This document shows positions 1 to 10,498 of a stretch of 64,000 nt of DNA, piece by piece. The stretch lies in contig NC_091727.1 in assembly GCF_042477335.2 (NCBI RefSeq), positions 127,999,501 to 128,063,500 on the forward strand, in the 5' to 3' direction. A program made the translations under genes and the position numbers. The notes beneath the pieces are model-generated. The model did not search any database, was not told the DNA's origin, and was given only the letters and a program-made list of their open reading frames with translations. Source of the stretch: Ovis canadensis (taxonomy: Eukaryota > Chordata > Mammalia > Artiodactyla > Bovidae). Positions within the stretch are counted from its first letter, which is position 1; each line of letters opens with the position of its first letter.

Positions 1-775
1 ATACTCATGCATCTTTGGGGGAATCTCAGACCTCTCCTGAAGCTCTGGGGGTCTGTGGACCCTCAGACTAGGTTCAGAGTCTCTGTTCTGGAGCAGTGGT
101 GTTGGGACATACAGAGGGAAGAGCTAAAGGTAGAGTGGGGAAGAGGCCAAGGCATACAGAAATTTTTGGCAGGCCAGTTTCTGTGTGGAAAGTACTGGTT
201 AAGTGCAGAATTTGTTGCCATGATGTTAAGACTTGGGAATGCCATGGTTCCTTGTTGAATACTAACTGCTCTCCGGGCCATACACTCCCATTCCCCAGCA
301 TTTCCCTCCCCATCCTCCATCTCTTTCAGACTTGGTCAGCCTAAGTATCTCTCCCCCTCTTTAATTCCAACCCTCACAAGGCCAAATACAATTGGCCAGG
401 ACCCCAAGCCTTCAGTCCAAGTAATCGGGGATCCTCTCCCATAGGCTGAGTGTGGGACTTTACAATGAGTCCTTGTCTCCTTCTTTTCCCCCCTTTCCTG
501 GGGAAGTTTCCATGGCAATGGTCAAGCAGGCTACTAGGATATCTGCCTGAGAAGCCACCAGACACTCACTCTCAAGATTGATCCGGTGCTTCAGTTCAGC
601 AAAGGACAGGCAACAAACCCCTTTGGGTCCGTTTGTGTTCTGTAAAGAGATACTGAGATGGAGTTAGGGATTTTTAAAAAAAGGCTTATTGAGGGTTAAC
701 CCTGTGAAAGATAAAGAGGGAGTAAACAATGTCGGGCAGCGAAGTCTCTAGACATTAATTACTTGGGTCTAAGTT
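1..775. other. intergenic stretch, no gene recognised
   Basis: No gene is recognised. Open frames here are short, overlap on both strands and resemble no family I know. The bases from about 600 to 775 (A-rich run, then a TTATTGAGGG-like stretch) could be an old LTR relic, but I cannot name a family. Confidence 0.4.
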
Positions 776-877
776 GCAGCATTTGGGAACTAGTTCCCCG
801 ACCAGGGATATAAGCCAGGCCCACTGCACTGGGAGCATGGAGTCTTAGCCAGTGGACCACCAGGGAAGTCCCCAAAC
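776..877 (-). mobile_element. CHR-2 type SINE fragment, antisense
   Basis: The right end carries the reverse complement of the tRNA-derived SINE head (GGACCACCAGGGAAGTCCCC), preceded by a CCCGACCAGGGAT block. This is the usual antisense look of a cetartiodactyl CHR-2 SINE. Only about 100 bp is recognisable. Confidence 0.7.
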
Positions 878-1254
878 ATTGATGTGTATTTGATATTTGT
901 GAGCAGAAAAGCAAGAAAAAGCAGAGTTAGGCAGGTCTGTGATGTGTGCCTGAAAGTCTTGGCCAATCTAGGGGAGGGCTGCAGGGCAAGGATGGTCCAT
1001 TAGAGAAGTTCTGCAAAGGGCTGAAATAGCCGGGCTTTAGCCTTCTTGCTGTGTTCAATCATGGGCTAGAGGCTGCCCCAGGAGAGCATGGCATCAGCTC
1101 AAATACTGCAGAGGATCCTGCAGACACTGTTGCTGGAGGCTATCAGTTAACTGTCCTCCTCAGAGCTGAAAGGTTAATTCTTTCTGGAAGGGCTAATCAA
1201 GCCTTGTCTCTTGCTGACACAACCTCTTACCTTTTCTAACCCCAAGAAAACAGC
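878..1254. other. intergenic stretch, no gene recognised
   Basis: No convincing coding sequence. The 62-residue frame at 1051-1239 resembles no family I know. The stretch may be old repeat, but I cannot assign it. Confidence 0.35.
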
Positions 1255-1449
1255 TATCATGGTCTGATCTAGGCAGAGTCTTTTCCAACACCACAGTTCA
1301 AGAACATCAGTTCTTCAGTGCTCAGCCTTCTTTATGGTCCAACTCTCACATCCATACATGACTACTGGAAAAACCATAGCTTTGACTACACAGACCTTTG
1401 CCGGCAAACTGATGTCTCTGCTTTTTAATATGCTGTCTAGGTTTGTCAT
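1255..1449 (-). mobile_element. older BovB LINE, antisense, left part
   Basis: Reverse complement of the BovB region just downstream of the reverse transcriptase core (AGTCTTTTCCAACACCACAG through CTGTCTAGGTTTGTCAT). Continuity with 3362-3600 is direct: the BovB text stops at AGGTTTGTCAT and resumes after a second copy of that string at 3351-3361. One older minus-strand BovB was therefore split by a later 1.9-kb insertion. Confidence 0.85.
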
Positions 1450-3350
1450 GCTGTTCATACTGTTCATGGGGTTCTCAAAGCAAGACTACTGAAGTGGTTT
1501 GCCATTCCCTTCTCCAGTGGACCATATTTTGTCAGAACTCTCCACCGTGACCCATCCGTCTTGGGTGGCCCTACATGGCGTGGCTCATAGTTTCACTGAG
1601 TGAGACAAGGCTGTGATCCATGTGATCACAAAATAGACAACAAATTCGTACTGCTTCATTTATGATTAATACAAAATAAATTTTCCATGTAACAGCCAGA
1701 AAACAATGTGCTGCTAAGTCAGATGGAGAAAGCAGAAACCAAGGAATCACCACCTTTCAGGCTTCATGATACTCAAATCACGTGGCTCTCTCATGCTTCA
1801 GTTTCTTCACCTTTTAAGCTTAAGCTGTATGAAAACTGATGTCAGTTCCTGAAAACAGTTCAATCAGGAGACAGCACTTTGATGTTACTGATGGAGCTTG
1901 AACTCTCCCGGCCTCTGGACACAGCAGCATCACGAGGAAACAAAGGCGAAAACCCGATTCTCTTCTCAGTTTGCGGCAGTCACTTGTCCCCAAGACTATC
2001 TGAGCAGAAGAACAGAGCAAACGTCTTGCCCTCAGAGAGCCTCTGCAGTCTCTGTAGCAAAGCAGCCTTTTGTGCTTCTGGGTCCTGTGGCCATGGCTCT
2101 GGAGCGAGGCGGCGGGAGCCCAGGGTCAGCGAGGGAGGACGGGATGTTTTAAGGGCCCGGATCGCCCAGGGCTCCCCGCTCTCCCCGCCCCCTTCCACGC
2201 TCCCGGGACGCGCAGTCGGCCTGGCGGCGGCGGTGGCTCCTCCCCAGTTCGCAGGAGATCCCCGGCCTCGCTGGCCAGTCTGCAGAGCCAGGCGGGGAAG
2301 CCCACGCCATGGGTCTCGGGCCAGTCCGCTCGCTCCAGCCGCACCTGACGTGCCTCTTGAGATATGCAGGTCAAGAAGCAACAGTTAGAACTCGATATGG
2401 AACAACAGACTGGTTCCAAATGGGGAAAGGAGTACGTCCAGGCTGTATATTGTCACCCTGCTTATTTAACTTATATGCAGAGTACATCATGAGAAACACT
2501 GAGCTGGATGAAGCACAAGCTGGAATCAAGATTGCCAGGAGAAATATCAATAACCTCAGATATGCGGATGACACTACCCTTATGGCAGAAAGCAAAGAAG
2601 AAGGAAAGAGCCTCTTGATGAAAGTGAAAGAGGAGAGTGAAAAACATGGCTTAAAACTCAACATTCAGAAAACTAAGATCATGGCATCTGGTCCCATCAC
2701 TTCATGGCAAATAGATGGGGAGACAGTGGAAACAATGACAGACTTTATTTTTTGGGGCTCCAAAATCACTGCAGATGGTGACTGCAGCCATGAGATTAAA
2801 AGATGCTTACTCCTTGGAAGAAAACTTATGACCAACCTAGACAGCATATTAAAAAGCAGAGACATACTTTGCCAACAAAGGTCTGTCTGGTCAAGGCTAT
2901 GGTTTTTCCAGTAGGCATGTATGGATGTTGAGAGTTGGACTATAAAGAAAGCTGAGCACTGAAGAATTGATGCTTTTGAACTGTGGTGTTGGAGAGGACT
3001 CTTGAGCGTCTCTTGGACTGCAAGGAGATCCAACCAGTCCATCCTAAAGGAAATCAGTCCTGAATATTCATTGGAAGGACTGATGCTGAAGCTGAAGCTC
3101 CAATACTTTGGCCACCTGATGCGAAGAACTGACTCATTTGAAAAGACCCTGATGCTGGGAAAGATTGAAGGCAGGAGGAGAAGGGGATAACAGAGGATTA
3201 GATGGTTGGATCGTATCACTGACTCAACGGACATGAATTTGAGTAAACTGTGGTAGTTGATGATGAACAGGGAGGCCTGGTGTGCTGCGGTCCATGGGGT
3301 CACAAAGAGTCAGACATGACTGAGCGACTAAACTGAACTGAACTGAACTG
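1450..3350 (+). mobile_element. younger BovB LINE with inverted 5' part, nested in an older BovB
   Basis: One insertion of about 1.9 kb flanked by AGGTTTGTCAT at 1439-1449 and 3351-3361, which I read as an 11-bp target duplication. About 2341-3350 is plus-strand BovB from the second half of the reverse transcriptase (a YADDT box is encoded near 2560) to the repeated CTGAA tail. About 1450-1640 is the BovB 5' region in reverse orientation (text matching TCTCCAGTGGACCATATTTT), and 1640-2340 is probably more of the same inverted 5' part. An inverted 5' segment joined to a direct 3' segment is the product expected of twin priming. The coding frame is broken at about 2914, so the copy is dead. Confidence 0.75.
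2085..2340. promoter_or_regulatory. orphan CpG-rich segment inside the BovB insertion
   Basis: A sharply GC- and CpG-rich block with GC-box-like text (TCCCCGCCCCCTTCC) and repeated GGCGGC, unlike the AT-rich surroundings. It is bounded on the right by the BovB direct segment at about 2341. By position it would be the extreme 5' end of the inverted BovB, so a BovB 5' UTR or promoter is the simplest reading. A captured host CpG island or mRNA 5' end is the alternative. Confidence 0.5.
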
Positions 3351-3361
3351 AGGTTTGTCAT

Positions 3362-3600
3362 AGCTTTTTCTTCCCAGGAGCAAGCGTCTTTTTAATTTCA
3401 TGGCTGCACTCATCGTCTGCAGTGATTTTGCAGCCCATGAAAATAAAGTCTGTCACTGTTTGCATTGTTTCCCCATCTATTTGCCACAAAATGATGGGAC
3501 CAGATGCCATGATCTTAGTTTTTTGAATGTTAAGTTTTAAGCCATCTTTTTCACTCTTCTTTCACCTTCATCCAGAGGCTCTTTAGTTCCTCTTTGCTTA
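3362..3600 (-). mobile_element. older BovB LINE, antisense, right part
   Basis: Reverse complement of the BovB stretch around ATGGCATCTGGTCCCATCA (seen here as TGATGGGACCAGATGCCAT), continuing the fragment at 1255-1449. It ends near the complement of BovB AAGAGGAACTAAAGAGCC. Confidence 0.85.
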
Positions 3601-3664
3601 AGAATGTACACACAGCAATTATAGTAATTGCTACTATTGGTGAAGTGCCTGTAATTTTGGTATC

Positions 3665-3895
3665 ATTATTGTTAGAATCATAAAGGGCTAGTTTTGAAAA
3701 CCGCTTCTGCCACTGAATGGCCTTGGACAAGTGACTATCTCTTTAAGCTTCAGTTTCCTCATTTGTGAAATGGTCATGACAATAATACCTATCTCATAAG
3801 GCTATTGTGATGTCAAATGAGGTAATAATGCATGTGAGGTGCTCAGCATAGCTGGGCACATGTAAGTGCTCAGTGATGGTCAGCTATATTATTGC
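3665..3895 (+). repeat. MIR SINE, sense
   Basis: Degenerate MIR: the core TTCAGTTTCCTCATTTGTGAAATGG is followed by an ATAATACCTATCTCATAAGG-type block and a CTCAGCATAGCTGGCACA-type tail. Confidence 0.75.
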
Positions 3896-4090
3896 TGTGT
3901 GCCAGGAACAGTACAGCTGTATCTAACTCAGGCCTCACAATAACCTTGCCATGTCAGTACTATCATCTCCCTTTTATAGATGAGGTATTGGAGGCTCTGG
4001 TGGAGGATTAGTGACTTGCTGAAGGATCACACAACTAGCAACTGGCAAGTCTGCCAGTTCTCTGACTTTAGTGTCCAGACTCATTAGCTC
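3896..4090 (-). repeat. MIR SINE, antisense
   Basis: Text reads as the MIR reverse complement: CTCCCTTTTATAGATGAGG, then GTGACTTGCTGAAGGATCAC and a CACAACTAGCAACTGGCA-type block. It abuts the sense MIR on its left, so two ancient MIR copies lie tail to tail. Confidence 0.7.
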
Positions 4091-4795
4091 ACACAAAACC
4101 ACCTTCTAGAGCTTTCTTTGGCTGCTGCCAGAGGGGCTCTGCAGTCTCATAAGCAGCATGAGGGAGAAATGAGGTTTGGGAGTATTCTCAGCCCACTGAC
4201 AGAGAGAGAGCAGCAGTGGAGTGAAAGCCATTTAGGACAGCGAACAGAAGTCAAAAGAAAATATGATCAGTAAGCTTTTTGGGAGCTTATATGGTGGGCT
4301 CATTTATATGCCATGATAAATGCTATGAGTTCCCCTCCTACATGGTATAGTAGGAGGGGCACCAAACGTCCCTCTCTCTGATCTTCAAGTCAAACTTCTC
4401 CCATTCCTCACACACAAAATATGTCTGAAGAGCCAAGATTAGTAAGCCATTCCTTTGAATTATGGTATTGTTCCAGCTGCTTCCAGACAAAATATAACAA
4501 CCCCAAGAGATAGAAGCTAATCATCTCCATGGTGAGTTTATGAGTTAGACTTAACTTGAGAGTGGAGGGTGGGGCCTGAAGTGATGATTCTTGGGACAAG
4601 AAGTTTGGGTGTGATGGAAAGAAGGATTTGAGAGGATGGCAGGATAGGACCAGAGTCTGAAATTGGGGAGATTTTTAGGAAGCATAACAGTGTAGGGCCT
4701 CAGAAGATTGGGAGAAAGGGGCACATGGAGGAAGGAGGTCCCCATTATTAGTTTTGTACTGGTCTCCCAGACATTTGTAAGCATATGTATGTATA
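4091..4795. other. intergenic stretch, no gene recognised
   Basis: Non-repetitive to my reading and without a supported gene. The 77- and 63-residue minus-strand frames here show no recognisable family. Confidence 0.35.
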
Positions 4796-5110
4796 TTTTT
4801 ATTTGTTAAGATATTTATTTTTGGCTGCAAACCCTCTCCAGTATTCTTGCCTGAAGAATTCCATGGACAGAGGAGCCTGGTGGGCTACAGTACATAGGGT
4901 TGCACAGAGTCAGACACAACTGAGCAACTAACACTTTCACTTTACACTTTCAGTTCTTAGTTGTGGTACATGGGCTTATTTTTAGTTGTGGCATGCAGGC
5001 TCAGTTGCCCTGTGGCATGTAAGAATCTTAGTTTCCTGATCAGGGATCAAACTCACATCCCCTGCATTAGAAGGTGGGTTCTTAGCCACTGGACCACCAG
5101 GGAAGTCCCA
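4796..5110 (-). mobile_element. CHR-2 SINE, antisense, split by a Bov-tA fragment
   Basis: The left arm (TATTTATTTTTGGCTGC) and the right arm (TTCTTAGTTGTGG through CCACCAGGGAAGTCCC) form one antisense CHR-2 SINE. The interruption at about 4827-4948 is the sense tail of a Bov-tA. Confidence 0.85.
4827..4948 (+). mobile_element. Bov-tA SINE, 5'-truncated, nested in CHR-2
   Basis: Starts within ACCCTCTCCAGTATTCTTGC and runs through GACAGAGGAGCCTGGTGGGC to the CACAACTGAGCAACTAACA tail. It lacks the tRNA-derived head. Confidence 0.85.
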
Positions 5111-5835
5111 TGTATGTGTATTTTGGCTGCATTTCTCATTCTAAGATGCAAGGGGATCCTTAACTGTCATGCAGTGATGATCAATTTCCTATCCAAGGGA
5201 GGCTAAATTTTCTAGTTTCTCTCCCCTACTTCCTCCTTTTACTTTCAGTTGTTTAGAAGGTAAAATTTATCCAACAGCCCCTCCGCCTCCCCCTAGCTAA
5301 TTTCTCTTCTGGTCCCTTGTCCCAAGCTTGCAATTTCTCACTAGCAACATCAAGAAACAATGAATTTTTATCCACGGGATTGGACTTGGACCACTGGGGA
5401 TCCTGGGTGCCACCGATGGACAGATGAGCTTATTAGAGAAGTCCTTCCCAAAGGCTCCTTCAGAAACAACACGGAAGGGTTGGGGAAGAGAGAGTAGGCT
5501 GGCCACCTCAGCCAGCTTAGGGCTCCAAGGCGGACTGTAGCACCTGCAGTTGCTAAGTGTTGCAGACACTTCTTGCTGATATCCTGCCGTTGAGTAAGAG
5601 AACTGGAGTCAATAATGTTCAGGCCCATTTTTCCCCCCCTTTATAGAAAGACCTCTCAAAAATACATTTGTGAATTGCTATCCTTGCTTTTCTTAAAGGC
5701 CCTCGATCTCCTTTCATAGTTAAAAAAAAGTCATCTCTATCTGTACCAATCAAATCTTAGGCTTTTTGTGGAGCTGGACAAGTCCTGCTAAGATTTACAC
5801 TTTAGAGCCCACCATAGCCTTTGTTAAATCATGTT
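5111..5835. other. intergenic stretch, no gene recognised
   Basis: No supported gene. Two overlapping minus-strand frames (5297-5569 and 5368-5628) are open by chance, with no recognisable domain or flanking splice logic. Confidence 0.35.
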
Positions 5836-5957
5836 TTTTTTTCCCCTCCCAATGCATTGTGTGGCTTGCAAGATCTTAGTTCGCCAACCAGGGATCAAAC
5901 CCATGCCTTGGAAATGAAAGTGCTGAGTCCTAATCACTAGACTGCCAGGGAATTCCC
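5836..5957 (-). mobile_element. CHR-2 SINE, antisense, partial
   Basis: ATCTTAGTTCGCCAACCAGG, then a CACTAGACTGCCAGGGAATTCCC end, the reverse complement of the tRNA-derived head of a diverged CHR-2 copy. Confidence 0.75.
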
Positions 5958-7254
5958 AACCAAGAGGGTTGAATGCAGATGTTTGGGGTGTCCAAGAAGG
6001 GAGGGAAAGAGAAAAACACATGAAATTGACTTAAAATAGGCTGAAATACAGTGTATTTGGTATCAAACTGTGTTCAAAAATCCTTCTGCTGGAATGCCTT
6101 CTCAGTTCTCTGCTTGGACATTTGAAATAGGGCAGCCTCCTCTGTTTCATCTTTGTTTCATTGCCACACATCCTATTCCCAGATTCTGCCTAAAGACTAG
6201 CCTAACCAGTTGTTTTCTTAGCTTTGAACTTCAGGTACAAGATAAGGAATGGGAGGGAAACAGACCTACCCCTTCATTGTCCTCCACAAATATGACATGC
6301 CTGAGAGGAAGTTTTTAATCTTTTCTAAGCCTCAGGTGACATCACTGACAAAACACTGCTTTTTAAAAGCCAATCCTCCTCCCCACCCCCCGATAGAAAG
6401 TGATGGTGAAAATATTATGCTTTCTCTATTTTCGTGCTTTCCAAACTGCTGGACAATCTAACAGGAAGTTGTAAAAATCAATTAAGCAGGCTATGATCAG
6501 CACTTTAAAAATTAATAAAATGAAGTAGAAAATTCCAAAAGCACATCACAAAATAAGACATGAGTTTTATTTTGGACACGTAATTTTTATTACTAGTTTG
6601 TTATATGTAGATGTATTGTATACTGGCTTGTGACATTTTACACCTCTATGGGTTACAGCAAAACTTTGAAAACCACTGATCTAGAGGGTGCATATACTTC
6701 AACCTCAGATGGAGTCTGTAGTCTAAGACCCTCCATCTGACACATTATTTCAACAATATTCTATAGTTCTCTACTTTTTAGGGCTTCTCTGGGAAGCAAA
6801 ATTGATGTATATAGCCCACTGGTAAGTCACCAAGAAATCTTTTGTATAGAAAGATGCATCTGACAAAGAAGGGCAAATATCTAATAGAATACAGCAGTTT
6901 GGTAGCAACTGTTTTGATGGAGTATTTTTGTTATAGAGACAATTGTTAAATAAAAAAGCTAAATATGCCCTACCATCTCTCCCTAAATATATAAGGTTAA
7001 AGCACATCTATGCTTATTCTATCATATATTAAATCAATAATTTAATATTAAATAATTAAATTATAACAAAAATCAGCAACTGAAGTCCCCTGCAATCAAA
7101 TTTCCTGCATCAGTAATCTCAGGCAAGTCAATCCAGCAACATTTCAGAATAAAATGCCTTCTTGACTTTGGCTACTTGCTCCTTTCCCAAACACTGCATT
7201 TATCCTTTAACCTCATCGAGAGTTATCTTTTTAGACACACTGTATGTTATTAAC
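5958..7254. other. intergenic AT-rich stretch
   Basis: No gene recognised. TTTGAAAACCACTGATCTAG at about 6665-6685 looks like one end of an old MER5-type DNA transposon. The rest is AT-rich, with an AATTTAATATTAAATAATTAAAT run near 7040. Confidence 0.35.
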
Positions 7255-7449
7255 GGGCTTCCTTGGTGGCTCAGTGATAAAGAATCCACCTGAAAATACA
7301 GGAGATCCCTGGGTCGGGAAGATCCCCTGGAGAGGGAAATGGCAACCTACTCCAATATTCTTGCCTGGAAATTCCATGGACAGGGGAGCCTGGTGGGCTA
7401 CAGTCCATGGAGTTGCAAAAGAGTTGGATACCACTTAGCTAAACAACAA
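7255..7449 (+). mobile_element. Bov-tA SINE, sense
   Basis: tRNA-derived head GGGCTTCCTTGGTGGCTCAG, then the BovB-like body (GAAGATCCCCTGGAGAGGGA, GGGCTACAGTCCATGG) and an AACAACAAA tail. There is a short deletion in the head where most copies read CTGCAATGCAGGAGACC. Confidence 0.9.
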
Positions 7450-8290
7450 ATACATTACTAGGAAATTTCCAGAAACTAGGAAAGTGCTGATTCCTGTTCA
7501 CCAAGCCACTTACATGCTTAAATAAGGTCTGTGGTTCTTTCAGCGTCATGAGGTAGACATGAAAAGCAAATAACTTGGTGATAGAGTTTGAGTCATGAGT
7601 CTTTAACCTTTAAGCTTACAGTCTTTTACTTTAACTAATGCCTACAAATTTACACCTGAGTAGATTCCTAACCATTTTTATCTAGCAAAATTCATTACTG
7701 TATTTCATCAATCTAAGACACCATTGATTTTAAGACAGAATTTTATGTACCACTGAGAAAGGAAAAAAAGGCTGATTAAAGTATGCTTTAGCAAGAATTT
7801 ATAATACATCAATTTCAGGGGTATTAAATTGTCAAAAATACGTGCCTCATTGAAGAGATGAAATACAGGGGTTGATTTCAAAGGCTGTTGCCTCTTCTCA
7901 CTCCTAAAGTGTCTGTTGACATATTTTTAATGTAGAATTAAAGTTAATGGGACCACTTTTTTCCCCCTGAAAATGAACTGTCTTTTGGTTTCAATGCCTA
8001 CTGAATTTTGGCTAGTTTTTTTTAATATTTGGCTAGTTTTTCAAACTTAGAATTTCTAACATTTCACTAGAAACTTCACTGCTACTTCAAACAGGTTATC
8101 TCAGGAATGTATTTCGTAGGAAAAGAGGGAAGAACAAGGTAGGCTAGAGAAAAGACAAGGTCCTAGCTGTCAATCACTGTTTTCAATATCCTAACTTAAA
8201 ATTCTTTTTTAAACCTTATAGTGTAAGAAGAAACAACTAACTGTTCGGGAGCCTTAAAAAAATCAAAAGACCTTAAACCAAGCTTGAGAA
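7450..8290. other. intergenic stretch downstream of NXT2
   Basis: AT-rich, not recognisably repetitive, and without a supported gene. It lies past the likely NXT2 polyadenylation site at about 8290-8310. Confidence 0.35.
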
Positions 8291-8308
8291 AACTTGTTAA
8301 AGGCAATT

Positions 8309-8318
8309 TTTATTTATT
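8309..8318 (-). terminator. candidate distal polyadenylation signal of NXT2
   Basis: Two overlapping AATAAA hexamers on the minus strand (plus strand TTTATTTATT), at the end of the repeat-free tract that follows the NXT2 stop. Confidence 0.4.
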
Positions 8319-10005
8319 TTTTTAAGTTACAAAAATATGCACGTCAAAAATACAGTCTAGTCCATATAAGAGTAGTTCCAGCCATTAAAGTTATACAGAG
8401 TTTGGAAACAGCAATTTATACACAAGTCTTAAAGCACTCAAGTAATGAACAGAATACATACAACCAGTCAATTCAGTTATTGCTAGTTATATGCCACTTT
8501 TACTTGAGACTGTTCTCCTTTAGGGAAAAGGCAATATTTGGGCAATCTGATTGTTGCTACTAAAGCTGTGGTTTTAAAAAGTCAATCCAAAATTAGAATA
8601 AACTCAGTTTGAGTAGAATATGTGTAAGCTTTAGTCAGTACTACAAGAAGGTGTGGTCTATATTTCTGTTCCATCCCTTTCTCCTACTTAGTTCTATTTT
8701 ATATCAGAAATGTGACGTGTAGTTTGTGACAAGAGTAAATGAATTGTTGATCTTCAAATTAAGTAACAAGAAACACTGAGTTGGAATGTGGAAACAAAGT
8801 TGGCACATCTAGTGTAACAACATGAGAATGATGAATTCAAGAATGGAAAAATGTTCAAATTTTAACCAAAAAACAAAGATTTCTTTCTCTTTAGATGCTG
8901 AGACACAGAATGAATCAACTGGTTTTTCTGAAGTTTATAGGCTATGAAGATCTGCTGTTCTCTATCTTTTCCAAAAAGAAAATGTGAGCTATATAACAGG
9001 AACATGTTTTATAACATATCTATTTGCTCAATGCCATATGGAAGAACACCATTATGAGATTAAATAATTTTAGCTTTAAGTAGTAAAAAGATCATGCAGT
9101 TGACAGTGTAAACACAGGGAACAAATCACTCACTTTGGGGGTGGATAGTATGTAGCAGACTTTTGGTCTGAAGTTCACGTGGAAGACTTAGAAGTTAAGG
9201 GTCCCAAAGAGAGAGCCATGGCTTTGTTTCCAACTTTTCTGTCAGACCCTGCTGCAGGGTCAGGCTTATTGCTGACATTTTTCCCCAACAAGTTCTTAAA
9301 TTGAAACATATACTGGTAATAATAAGTATGGGGTGAACTAGAAAAACATTTAAAAATAATTCTTAGAACAAAAGTGACACTCATGACCTTTTGGTAAAGA
9401 TACTTATTACCTTAATGACTTAAATTCTAAAATTAGGCTACATTTTTAGGAGGTAGAAAACAAATACCCAAAGCGTACCACTTGGCCATCCTTCCTTACT
9501 TGTGGCCAACCTCGGATCTATACATTTTTCACTCCTCATTCTCCCACTAAAGCTATTAGTCCTACTACCATTTACTATCTAAAGTTACAGACCCGGAGCT
9601 GCCAAGAAAAAGCTTTTAAAGAAGTCTTGCTTTTAAGTCACTGAGTGTATCCAACACTCGGGTATCAACTGAGAACACTTTATATCTCTCGAGTAGATTA
9701 ACTCACTTCATAAGAAAACATGCCAACATGAAAAAAATTACTTAATATAAAAAGACTATTGAACATCTCTACATGTGACTCCAGTATGTCAGAGTAGTTA
9801 TGTAAACCAAAACTAGTAATGCGTTCATTGAACTGCTTTAAAAAAGCCTTATATATAAACCGCATTACTAGTGTTAAACGAAAAAGGTACATTTTATACT
9901 ACAAAATTAACCTAAATTAATCTAATAACAACAACAATAAACACTCCACTTCCTCCCAGAAAGTTACATTGTGCTGATATCCCATAGATAGTACTATAAA
10001 AAGAT

Positions 10006-10011
10006 TTTATT
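10006..10011 (-). terminator. candidate proximal polyadenylation signal of NXT2
   Basis: AATAAA on the minus strand about 310 bp beyond the stop codon. If used, it would give a short-UTR transcript. Confidence 0.35.
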
Positions 10012-10316
10012 TTTGCGATATGCTGGGCTCACAGTGAATATGCTAATACAGCGATCATGGATATAATGTTACTGTAAGAAAGTCATTAGTGAAACATGTA
10101 TAAGGCATGTAGAAAACTAGCATTAAAGCTCTTAAGGGCAATGATTCAAATTGGCAGCTGCTAGAAAAGGTGCTGCTAGGAATAAAAAAATATTAAAGAA
10201 ATTTAGTTTCAGCACATACTCGTTTTTAATGCTTCCACAATGAAATGAATTAATAACTCACATAAATTTCTGTTGCTGGAACTAATGGACCAAAAAAGAA
10301 TGGACTTCTGCCCCCT

Positions 10317-10498
10317 TTAAATAGCAGCCCAATCTTGAAAACGGAAGCAGTCACTTGCAATCTTCCACACGGTATTGTTAGCAGTAGTCTGAGCGGTCAG
10401 CAGGAAGTTCTGGTTGAAGTAGTGTTGCTTGTTGCCATCAAACTTCACAGTTCCACTGGTCACAACAAGAACTGTGGTCTGGGCCTGAGTAGCTTGCT
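10317..10498 (-). CDS. NXT2: NXT2 coding exon 4 (C-terminal part)
   Basis: Final coding exon, 182 nt including the TAA at 10317-10319. The acceptor is a pyrimidine-rich tract ending GGGTGCAG just before 10498. The first two bases complete the Glu codon begun in exon 3. It encodes the second half of the NTF2-like fold: [28 protein letters not shown] and [13 protein letters not shown] are conserved with human NXT2 and its paralogue NXT1. In the family this half forms the beta sheet that binds the NTF2-like domain of NXF1. The extreme C-terminus reads AAI, a variable position among NXT proteins. No stop or frameshift interrupts the exon. Confidence 0.97.

Larger units (their letters stand above)
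8291..10316 (-). other. NXT2: NXT2 3' UTR (inferred extent)
   Basis: About 2 kb follows the NXT2 stop codon without any recognisable SINE or LINE, unlike almost every other 2-kb stretch of this window, which fits an exonic 3' UTR. Minus-strand AATAAA signals lie at 10006-10011 (proximal, about 310 bp past the stop) and as overlapping AATAAATAAA at 8309-8318 (distal). The distal end is inferred from the signal and the repeat-free span; transcript data would settle it. Confidence 0.45.

Noticed and set aside
1879-2388. 169-residue plus-strand frame and its 133-residue minus-strand partner as a gene
   Set aside because: Both arise because a GC-rich block lacks stop codons. They cross the junction between two orientations of a BovB element and match no family I know.
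2309-2914. 201-residue reverse-transcriptase frame as a host gene
   Set aside because: It is the BovB LINE, 5'-truncated and broken by a stop. It is covered by the mobile-element entry.
10317-10498. NXT1 rather than NXT2, or a processed retrocopy
   Set aside because: The gene has introns with correct splice sites. Residues such as [12 protein letters not shown] and [12 protein letters not shown] fit NXT2 better than NXT1, and GUCY2F next door matches the human NXT2 locus.
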